Shown: positions 1 through 10,900 of the stretch, piece by piece | Numbering within the stretch: position 1 is the first letter of the stretch | How the letters are laid out: each line of letters begins with the position of its first letter | DNA from: Tieghemiomyces parasiticus | Lineage: Eukaryota > Kickxellomycota > Dimargaritomycetes > Dimargaritales > Dimargaritaceae | DNA length: 33,248 nt | Assembly (NCBI GenBank): GCA_027575765.1 | Contig: JANBPT010000500.1 | Span: forward strand, 1 to 33,248 | Direction: 5' to 3' | The notes under the pieces: model-generated | Databases searched by the model: none | Seen by the model: the letters and a program-made list of their open reading frames with translations, nothing else | Told to the model about the DNA's origin: nothing | Translations under genes and position numbers: made by a program

Positions 1-1909
1 TGACCAAATGAACAGCTGACCGGTGGGTAACTTGGACACCCTTAGGTCGGCCGGTGGTACCAGAAGTGAACACGATGCTAGCCAGGTCGTCGGGCATCCT
101 AGTCGTAGCGGGTAGTCCGAGATGATTAGCTGAAATTGGTTTGACGTAGTCAGTGTAGAGTACCTGACGGTTGCTACCCAGTGTGGCAACTAGGGACTCG
201 TGTTGGGTGGTTGTGGTGACCAAGGGGTCGTCGAGGAGGTCGAGCATGTAGGCGATACGATCTGGTGCGTTCCCGGCGTCGATTGGTACGCACACGCCTC
301 CCAAGAACAGCACGGCAAGGTAGCTAAAAACGAATTCGGGGCAACGGGTGAAGACTAGGGCAACACGGTCGCCGGGTTGAATCCCGTGCGCTTGAAGGAC
401 GATGGCGATGGTGCAGGCCCGGTTGTAGACTTCGGCATAGGAAAACGTGGCCGTAGCAGTCTCGACTGCGACGGCGTCGGGGCGTGTGGACAGGTTCTGC
501 GTAAATAACTGCGGGGTAAGCCAGTCCTGGTGGGCAAAGGCCACCGTTGAACCGGCAGACCACCCATCGATCAGCTGCCGTTCGGCTGGCGGCAGGGCCA
601 CCAAATGATCCATATGGGATGCCCGCCCGCTGACCAGTAGGTTTAGGCAGTGGTCCATGAAGTGACACAGGAGTCGGGCGTTGTCCGCGCCACAGCAGCG
701 CGTCTGATACATGACCTCCACGCCCAGCTGGTCGCCGTCGATGCCGAAGTGGACAGTATAGGCGTATTCGCTGTCGTTGAAGCCGGTGCGGGGCACGAGG
801 GTAATTTCGGGCTTGGCAACATTTGCTTGGTACTCCTCGTAATTATCGAAAATGACCAGCGAATCAAAAAGCGTCGCGTCGACAGGAATCTGAGCCCAGC
901 GCTTAATGTCGACCAGGCTGCCCTGTTCGTGGGCAGTAAGGACACCCGAGCTTTGATGGACTTGTTGGATAAAGGTCAGCAGGTCGCGATCTTTGGGAAT
1001 GCGGGCGCGGAAGGGCAGGGTATTAATGCACATACCGACCATACCATCTATCCCAGGAACAGACAGGTTTCGGCCAGACATGAGCACGCCAAAGGTAACC
1101 TCGTCAGTGTGGCCAGTGTACCGGGACAAAGTCAGGGCCCACAGAGCGCGCAGTAACGAGTTGATGGTAACCCCAGTTTCTACGCAGAAACTTTGAATGC
1201 GAGGCAGGTCAATGTTGAAGGTGTGGTGCACAAAATTGACATTGGAGTCCTTGTCACTAGGCGGTACAGGAAATTTGAGAGGGCCATCAAGACGGACGTC
1301 GCTAAGGTAGGCATGCCAGAATGTGGCCTCCTCCTCCGGGCTGCCCTGCACTGCGCAGGCGATGAAATCGTGGAATTGCGTTCGAGGGCGAGGTTCGATG
1401 CCATGGTAGTGCTCGAGCACCTCGCCTAGGACGATATTTGTAGACCAGGCGTCTAGGAGGGCGTGATGGAAAGTGAAACACATGAGGTGGCTAGCGCCGC
1501 TTAGACGAATAACCGCCAAACGGAGCATAGAGCCGTCCAGCTTGAATCCACACTGGCGATCCTCCTTTAGGTACTTTGACTCCACCTCCTCAGGACTATC
1601 ATCGTTAGAGATGGTGTAAGACCAATCCAGATTCGGCGTCTTCATGATACACTGGAGGAATGCGTAATCAGAAAAGGAGTCAGCCGTGACAAACTTAGCG
1701 CGCAGTATTTCGTGGCGGAGAATGACATGCTCCCAGCTTTGACGGAGCCGCTCGATATCAAGGTTACCACGGATCTCGTAGATGGACTGGACCATGTAAG
1801 CACTTGAGTCGCGAAGCGTATTGAATAGGAAGCCAAATTGGAGGCTGGAGACGGGCATGATATCCTGCACGAAATCAGCTTCTACGTTGGCTGCCTTAAT
1901 GGTTGCCTG
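1..1909 (-). other. NRPS module C6-A6, cut by the window edge
   Basis: C6 spans residues about 5065-5510: MPVSSLQFGFL and FHHALLDAWS (H5212, D5217). A6 begins near residue 5525 (FTQNLSTRPDAVAVET, almost the same as the start of A4) and is cut just after its A3 motif TSGTTGRPKGVQV. The substrate-pocket region, carrier and any later modules lie outside the window. Confidence 0.92.
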
Positions 1910-4900
1910 GACAACCGTGGTATTCCCGTCACTGACTTCACTCAGTAATGAGTATGGTCGATAAGGTGTGAGGTCTGTAACGGTCGAATCAGCGTCGGTC
2001 TCAATTACGGTGGCCAGGTCAAAGAGCGTGTTCGCTGCAAATACCTGAGCTACGTTTACAGAAAGGCCTTGTTTTCGAAGCAAAGAGGTGAATTGGATAG
2101 CCGAGATAGAGTCGCCGCCAAGCTGGAAGAAGCTACACATCGGTGCTACCTGATCACTCGTGATACCTAAGGTTTCTTGAACCGCTTCACTAACCCTGCC
2201 AAATGTCATTGGCAGGGTCTGATCCGCGCCCATGTCGCTGTCAGTGAAGTGTAACGGCAAAGGGATTTGCTGCAGGGCCTTGCGGTCGACCTTGCCTACA
2301 GAAGTCAGCGGTAGTTGGTCTAGGATCATCAAGTGGCTAGGAACCATATAAGGGGGCAGTCGGGCGGAAATGTGGTGCCGTAGTTTGGCCGAATCTAGAC
2401 CGCTCGGCGACGCGTACAGAGCTAGCGTGCCGTCTTTCACCAATGCCACCGCGTTGGTAACGCCGATAAAAGTAAGACAGGCAGCCTCCAACTCGCCAAG
2501 TTCAATCCGGAGTCCGCGTAGCTTAATTTGGTGGTCACGGCGCCCATGGATTAGGACTTGCCCGTCGGGTAGCCAGCAGCCTCGATCACCGGAGCGATAA
2601 ACTGTGCCAGCTCCGAAGGGATTAGGGAGAAACACCTCGCAAGTAAGTTCGGGTTGCCCGACGTAGCCGTTGGACACACCGATACCGCCAATATAAATCT
2701 CACCAGGGACACCGATCGGAGTTGGCTGCATAGCGGCGTCGAGAATGTAACACTTGACGTTATCCAAGGTCGGCCCTACACTGATGATCTGGCCGAGTTC
2801 GATTTGAGCGCAGTGACTAACGATGGTGACCTCAGTGGGTCCGTACGCGTTTAACACCCGCATGTGCTGGCGCCAGCGGTTGGCCACGTTGTAGGCCAAA
2901 GGCTCACCGGCCGCTACTAATAGTCGAAGGTTCGGGTAATCACTTGGGTCAAGTGCGGTAAGCATCGAAGGAACAAGCAAGCAAGTGTCGACGCGCTTAA
3001 GAGTATCCAAGATGTCGCTATCCTGGAGCACAAGGGTTCCGCCACGATGGAAGGTGGCGAATATCTCGATGAGACAGCCGTCAAACGATATGTTGAGAGT
3101 CTGCAGGAACCGACAGCCGGTAGGTAGGCTCATGCGGTCGCACCAAGACACGACGAAATTGATAAGCGATTCGTGACGGACCTGGATACCCTTCGGCCGG
3201 CCGGTTGTACCAGAGGTGAAGGCAATGTAAGCCAGATTTGAGTTGCTACGAATAGATTGAGTGGGAAGGCCGATGAAGTTGGGCGACACCTGGTCGACGA
3301 ATATAATCTGAGCATTGTCGGCGGCTAGTCCCTCACGTCCCAGCTCAGCGTGGCTGGACACAGTCAGAAGCCAGGGTCGCTCCAAAAGCTCATACTGGAA
3401 GCGCAGTCGATCCGCCGAGTTTGACACGTCCATGGGCACGCATGTGCCACCAATAAGGATTACTGCGATGTAGCTGAAGATAAACTCCGGGCAACGGTGA
3501 AATAGTAGCGCGACTCGATCACCCGGTTGGAACCCTTGTGAACACAGCGAGGAAGCGATGGCACAGGCCCGCTCGTGGGTCTCACGGTAAGTCCACTGCC
3601 CGTCGGAAGATTCAAGGGCGATGGAATCGGGGCACGTAGTGAGGTTCTGCGTAAACAATTCAGACGCAAGCCAATGGCGTTGCGGGAAATCGACGCTGGT
3701 GCCCGCTGCCCACCGCTCTACGACGGCCCGTTCCGGCTCTGGGAGTCGCATGACATCGCGCACGCAGGTAGCTGTGGACCGAACAGCGGACGTTAAACAG
3801 TGCGCCATAAATTGGCACATGAGATCGGCGTAGGTCCGGTCGCACGTCCGGGTCAAGAATTGGAGCTCGAGACCGAGACGATCGCCCCTGTCGGTAAAAT
3901 TGACCGTAAACGGGTACTCGGTGGCGTTATAGCCGCCTCGAGGATGGTAATCAATCTCCAGTGCCGTGGTCGCGGGTTGGTACTCCTCGTAGCTGTCGTA
4001 AATCAAGAGGCTGTCGAATAGGGAGCTGTCGGCAGGCAGGCCGGCCCAACGCTTGATGTCGACGAGGCTCGATTGCTCATGAGCCATCAGCACCCCGGAG
4101 GCAGTATGGATGCGCTGGACGAAATGGTCCAATCCTTCAGTAGTATCTAGCGACACCCGGAAGGGTAGGGTGTTGATACACATACCCACCAGACCGTCAA
4201 TGCCAGGAATAGGTGCACTACGACCAGACATGAGCACACCGAGAGTGACTTCACCCGGTTGATTCTGGTACCGGGCCAGGGTCAGAGCCCAGACGGCACG
4301 GAGCAGGGAATTGATGGTCACGCCTATGCCCTGACAGTACAGCTGTAGGTCGACCAAAGTAGGTTCAAACAAGTATGGTACTTTGTCCACCGATTCCTTC
4401 GGATCAGCGTGATTCACTGGGAACTGGAATTTGTTGGGTGATGGAATATCGGCCAGATTCTGCTTCCAAAACTGGGCCTCAATCGATCGATCTAGGGTGG
4501 TCATGTGAGCCATGAAGTTATGGTACTGGGTGCGGGGCGACGGGGAAATGCCGTGGTAATGCTCCAGGGTCTCGGCCAACACGATGTGAATCGACCATGC
4601 ATCCAGCAACGCGTGGTGGAAGGTGAAGTACAGGTAGTGCCGTTCGGCATCTATCTGGTGAAGGGCAAGACGGACGAGTGGACCAGCGAAATCGAACCCG
4701 CGCCGACGGTCGACGGAAAGATATTCCTGGACCTGGTTGTCCAGGTCGCCGGTGGGCGCATCCGGGTGGTAAGACCACTCAAAATCAAACCGATTAAGGA
4801 TCAGCTGAACAAACGGTTGGTCGGGGTCCTGGCCGATCGGCACAATACGGGCGCGTAAAATTTCGTGAGCTTCGCCCACCCGCTCCCAGCTACGGCGAAG

Positions 4901-7900
4901 CCGATCAACGTCGAGCGGGCCCCGCACCTCGTGGACCATCTGCACCATATAGGCACTCGGGTCTTTAAGAGTACTCAAGATAAACCCCAGCTGGAGACTC
5001 GAAACCGGTAACAAATCCTGGATGTCTTCAATTGTCAGCCCGTAATCGCCAAGTACCTTCGGATGAAGCGGATTGTCCGGTTGCTCGTTATCGAGGGATA
5101 GTAAGGAAAACGGTTCGTAGTCGACCGGTTCGCTTGTCAGCTCGGCGGGGGCTGTCAAAGCGAGGTCAAGGATACTCTTGGCGGCGAAGACCTGAGCGAC
5201 GGTGATGTTAAGGCCTTGCCGTTGAAGAAGGGAGGCCAGACGGATAGCTAGAATTGAGTCACCGCCCAGCTGGAAAAAAGTCGCCGACGGGCGCACTTCT
5301 TCAGGGGGTAGGCTCAAAGCCTCCTGGATGGCTCGCTGGATAGGGGCAAACGCTGGCGGAAGGTCACACGCGGTATTCTCTGCCCGGGCTGCCGGGGCTA
5401 TGGGAAGGGCCTGGAGAGCCTTTCGATCGGCTTTGCCGACGGCAGTCATCGGAATCGAATCCAGTCGAATGGTTATCTCAGGCACCATGTAGGATGGCAG
5501 TCGCGAGCGGATGTGCTGGTCAAGCCCATCCTCGTCGACTGAAGTAGGGGTCACATAGACCACCAGTCGCTTGTCCTTTACCAAAGCCACCGCATGCGTG
5601 ACATCCGGGAATGACTGTAGCACGGTCTCGATTTCACTTAGCTCGATGCGGAATCCGCGGAACTTGACCTGATAATCCCGGCGGCCAAAGATGCGAACCG
5701 TTCCATCCGCTAGCCAACAACCCAGATCACCGGTATGGTACAGCTTACCAGGCCCGAAGGGGTTGTCGACGAAGAGCTTATCCGTAAGCTCGGGCTGCTG
5801 CCAGTAGCCCACAGCCACACCTATGCCGGCCACACAGACCTCGCCTGGTACGCCGATAGGGACGGGACGAAGGTTGTCGTCCACCACGTAGCACTGGACG
5901 TTCGGGAACGTGGTTCCGATGTGGACCAGTACGTCTGGCGCCATTAGGGCGCTGTGGCTGATGATGGTAACCTCGGTCGGACCGTAAATATTATGAAAGT
6001 CGCGGCCTTGGCACCAAGATTGGGCTACGTTGTAAGGTAAATTCTCCCCGACAGTAGCCAGACAGGATATGCCGGGATAGTCAGCCGGGTCCAAGGCCGT
6101 CAGAATGGATGGGACGGTAATAAACGTATTTACGCGCGGAAGAACCGCCAGTAGTTCCCCGTCCTGAATAACTAGTGTGCCTCCCGCGTGGAAGGTACCA
6201 AAAATCTCTAGCAGACTGGGGTCAAAGGTCATATTGGTGGACTGAGCGCAGCGGCAGGCCGGAGTAAGGCCTGCCCGCTCGCACCAGCCCACGACGATGT
6301 TAACCAGCGAGTCATGACGGATTTGAATACCTTTAGGCTTGCCCGTACTACCCGAGGTAAAAGCGACGTAGGCCACGTCACTGCAAACACGTGTAGTCTC
6401 GGGAGTAAACTCGACAAGCTCGACATTATCGGCTAGGATAACACGCGAGGATGCGGCGCCCAGACCGGCCGTTGCGATCTCTGCGTGAATGGTCCGGGTA
6501 ACCACCCAGGGCCGGTTGAGGACTTCGTATTGGTCTCGCAGTCGGCCAGCAGCGTTATAGGCGTCCATTGGAACACAAACCCCGCCCAGCATAAGGACGG
6601 CAAGATAACTGAACACGAACTCGGCACTGCGAGTGAAAAGCAGCACGGCAATGTCGCCCGTTCGAAACCCCTCTGTGTACAGCCCTGCGGCGATGGCACG
6701 GGCCTGATCATACGTGGCAGCATAGGTGTAGGTCTTGGTTAACGTTTCGAGGGCGATGGCATCGGGTCGCGTCGAAAGATTCTGGGTAAAGAGTTGATGG
6801 GCTAACCATGCCTTCTGGGTGTAACTCTCACTGGTCCCAGTTGCCCACCGCTGGATGACCGCCTGCTCATGAGCCGGAAGGGTCAGTACGTCGGCGACTC
6901 GGCTGGCTGTTCCAGTAACGATTGCCGCAAGACAGTGCTCAATGAAGTCGATCATGTGTGTTGCGTAGGTCTCGTTGCACACATTGCTCTTGACACTAAG
7001 GCCCATCTCGAAGTGGTTGTTTTCTTCGACAAAGTAGGCGGTGTATCCGTACTCCATAAAGTTCTGCCCCATACGGGCCCGGTAAGCAAGCGCGCTTCCT
7101 GCTGGGGCTGAAGCCTCCCGGCTGGCCTGGTAGAGCAGGACCGAATCGAAAAGAGTTGCTTCCGTGGGGATCTCCGCCCAGCGCTTAATATCGATGAGAC
7201 TGGACTGTTCATGATCCATGAGCGCAACAGATTCGCGACCGACTTGTCGTACCAAGTCCGCGATAGTCAGGTCGACATTAAACGTCAGGCGGAAGGGCAG
7301 GGTGTTGATGCACATGCCGACCATGTCGTTGGCATCCACGACAGGGATACTGCGGCCGGTGACGGTGGTGCCAAAGGTAACTTCGCTGGTCTGCGAGGTG
7401 TAGCGGGCCAGGGTCATGGCCCATACCGCACGGAGGAGAACATTGATGGAGATACTCTGGTCGCGACAGTACTGTCGAACATGGCCCAGTTCGGGCGACA
7501 ATGTACGGGTAGCGGTGTAGTAGACGCTCTGCGCGCCTGCGTCCGAATCTAGGGGAAACCGAATCGATGTCTCGGATTGTGCGCCCAGCAGTTTGGTCCG
7601 CCAGAAATTCTCCTCAAGCGTTTGGTCTCTATTCGCTACATGGGCCATGAATTCGTGGAACTGGGGCTTCGGTGTTGGGACCTGTCCCCCGTAGAGCATC
7701 TGGGTCTCGTTCAATAGGATTTCCACGGACCGGGCGTCCAGAATGGCATGGTGGAAGGTCAGAAAGAAAATATGGCCAGTCCCGCTCTCACGCATCAGGG
7801 CCAGGCGGACGAGGGGGGCGTTAAACTCAAAACCGCATTGGCGGTCCATGTCGAGGTACGCCTTCTCCCTATCGGCTAGACTTTCACCTGACCAGTCGTC

Positions 7901-10900
7901 GACGGACCACGCGTAGTCAAAGCTATCGAGCACGACTTGTAGGAATGGATGGTCAGAAAACTCGTTAGCCACGATGAACTTGGTGCGTAGGCTGACATGG
8001 TTGGCCCCGACCTGTTCCCAGGCCCGGCGAAAGCGATCCACGTCTAGAATTCCACGCAGCTCGTAAACCATCTGCACCATATAGGCGCTGGGATCCTTTA
8101 GCGTATTGACCAGAAAGCCAAGCTGGAGGCTCGAAACAGGCAGCACGTCGCGGATCTGGTCTCGTTCAACTCCGAGGTCACTGGCAACGCGGGCGGTAAG
8201 GTTGCCCAGGGCATCCGCGGCTAGCTTCAACGTCGAATAGGGTACGTAGGGTGTGGCCAGAGGATTGGTCAGGTTGGTAGGAGAACCGAAAACCTCATCG
8301 GCAAGTTCGGCCAAACCGGGTGCTTTAAGGAGCGTGGGGACGGACAGTTTGAATCCGCGGGATTCAAGCAGGGCACAGAGCCGGATGGCCGAGATTGAGT
8401 CACCGCCCAATTGAAAGAAAGGGAGAGACAGGTCCACTGTGTCCTCAGGTAGGTTCAGGATCTCCGCGACGGCCTGTAATAGCTTGGCCTGAGCCTCCGT
8501 CTGTGGGACCGTAGATACAACTGTCGACGACGGGTTCGCCTTAAGCCATTCCCCGAGTCCACGCTTGTCCACTTTTCCGTTGGCCGTCAGCGGTAACCTC
8601 GGTAAGGCAAACAAGTCTCTTGGCACCATATAAGATGGCAGTCGGTGTTCGAGCCGGGCTTTAAGGTCAGCAAGGGGCCAGTTATCAGGGCTGACGAAGG
8701 CATAAAGTTGATTGTCACTGATGATTACGGCCGCCTGTGTCACTGAGGTGTAGGCAAGGAGGGCCGCTTCCACCTCCTGGAGCTCGATTCGGAACCCGCG
8801 TACTTTGACCTGGTCGTCTGTACGGCCCAGACACTCCACCTCACCGTTGGGTAGCCAGCGGCCAAGGTCCCCGGTACGGTATACCGTACCGTCAGAAAAT
8901 GGCAGCCGAACGAACTTGGCCGAGGTAAGAGCGGGGCGGCGAAAGTAACCGGCACTCACCCCCGCACCACCCAGGCAGATCTCACCCACCCCGCCGATCG
9001 GCACGAGTTGGTCGCATGCGTCCACGATGAAGCATACAATGTTCGGCAAGGGCCGACCGATCGAAATGGGTTGGCCAGGTAGAAGACGGTGACAGTGGGT
9101 GATTACGGTGGTTTCGGAGGGCCCGTAGCCGTTGTATAGTTGGCACCGGGCTGACCAGCGCTCGACAATATTGGGTGGCAACGCTTCAGCACCCGTCAAG
9201 ACGCGCTGCAGGCGCGGGTAATTGTCGGGATCAAGACCCGCCAAAACGGACGGGACGGTTGAGACGGCATCCACGGTCTTGAGGGCGGCAGGAAGGTCAC
9301 CATCAGCGAACACCAAAGTGGCACCCAGGCAAAGCGCCGACATGGCGATAAAGTTGAACGCATCGAACCCTGGAGACAAACACTGCAGGAGACGACCTGG
9401 TACCACGACATATGCAGTGGCTGCCTTGGCGTTTATCAAATTACCGAAATTGCCGTGCCGGACGGCCACAGGTTTAGGTTGGCCGGTCGTACCCGAGGTG
9501 AAGACAATATAAGCCAGACCAGATGGCTCATATCGGTATGGCAAGGGTTCAGTCGGGGTTGGCAGGTCAGTGGTAAGTAATGCAAGGCCGTCTACGTATC
9601 CCTCGGATATGGCCTCCGTTGTCATGTTGAGTACGAGGTTGCAGGCCGCCGCATCGATCATGTACTGCTGCCGCTCAAAAGGAAGTGCAACGTGCACAGG
9701 GACGTAAACAGCGTTAATCAACCACAGGGCCAGGTTGACCAGTACGGTGGCCGGACAACTATCAACGATGACAGCCACCCGGTTCTGGGGTTGGACGCCA
9801 CGGGCGAGCAGGGCGCGGGCAAGGGTGGTTGCTTTTCGGCATGCAGAGGCGTACGTTTCTATCTGGGCATGGGTTTCAAGTGCCACAGTCTCCGGATGCA
9901 GGGCCACGCGATCCTGGAACATTGTGATCACGCTGGCCGATGTGGGATCCCAAGGGTCATACGCATCATGGTTACGACCGAATTGGTTAAGCAAAACGCG
10001 CTCCTCCGCCACGCTGACCAGGGGCGCAAGGCTTAAGGCCGACTCCTTAAACATGGCAGTGTGAGCGTAGCGTAGCAGGTTGGTCGATAGACGAGAAATG
10101 GTGACAGTGTCAAAGAGTTCGCGGGCGAACCGAACGCCTAGTACGCTGCCTTGGCCCTGACCCCGGACGCAGAAATCGAGCTCATGGTCCAGGGCGGTGT
10201 GCTGCCAGAAGCGGATCAAGCCGTCTGCACCATTCAACTCCGGTAGTAGGGCCGAATAACCTCTAGTCACTGTGACTGACACTTTGAGAGGGGACCACAG
10301 GCTAGGGGCACCATGAGGGCTGGGGGCCTCACGACCAGAACCTGTAGGGTCAATGAGGTACTTTGAAGATTGCGCAAGCTGAGACGTTAGGGTGCGGCAC
10401 AAGTCAACCAGGGTCAGGCGGGCGTCACACGTAGGCAGTAGGACTGGTAATGACATTAGATTGGATGCTGAATCACTACCGTCACTTGCAATGCCGGTAG
10501 TTTCCTCGACCCTGTGGTAAAGGAGGGCTGCGGAATTACCCGTCAGACGAATCATATAGGAACCGATAAGAGCCAGCCACGCACATGAGACTGGGATGTC
10601 GTACATCTGTGCAAACCACTCGACGGTTGCACTTAGGGTCTTGCTGATAGACGTGACAAAAATGTCCGACTGAAAGTTGGGTAAGAGCGGACGATGGAGA
10701 CAGCGGCCCCCCCAGAGCTGTAGATCCCCGGATTGCCCCGCGCAGAGCTCCTGCCAGTATCTAACGGCTTGAGCTAGGTCTGGTTCACCTGACTGGTTGA
10801 GCGGGCGGGGAGCTCGGAGAAGGTCGATGGTGCCCGTGGCAGCGGTACGAATCGCACCGATAAACGCTTGGCAGGCCTCCTCGACGAGTATGTGCGGCCC

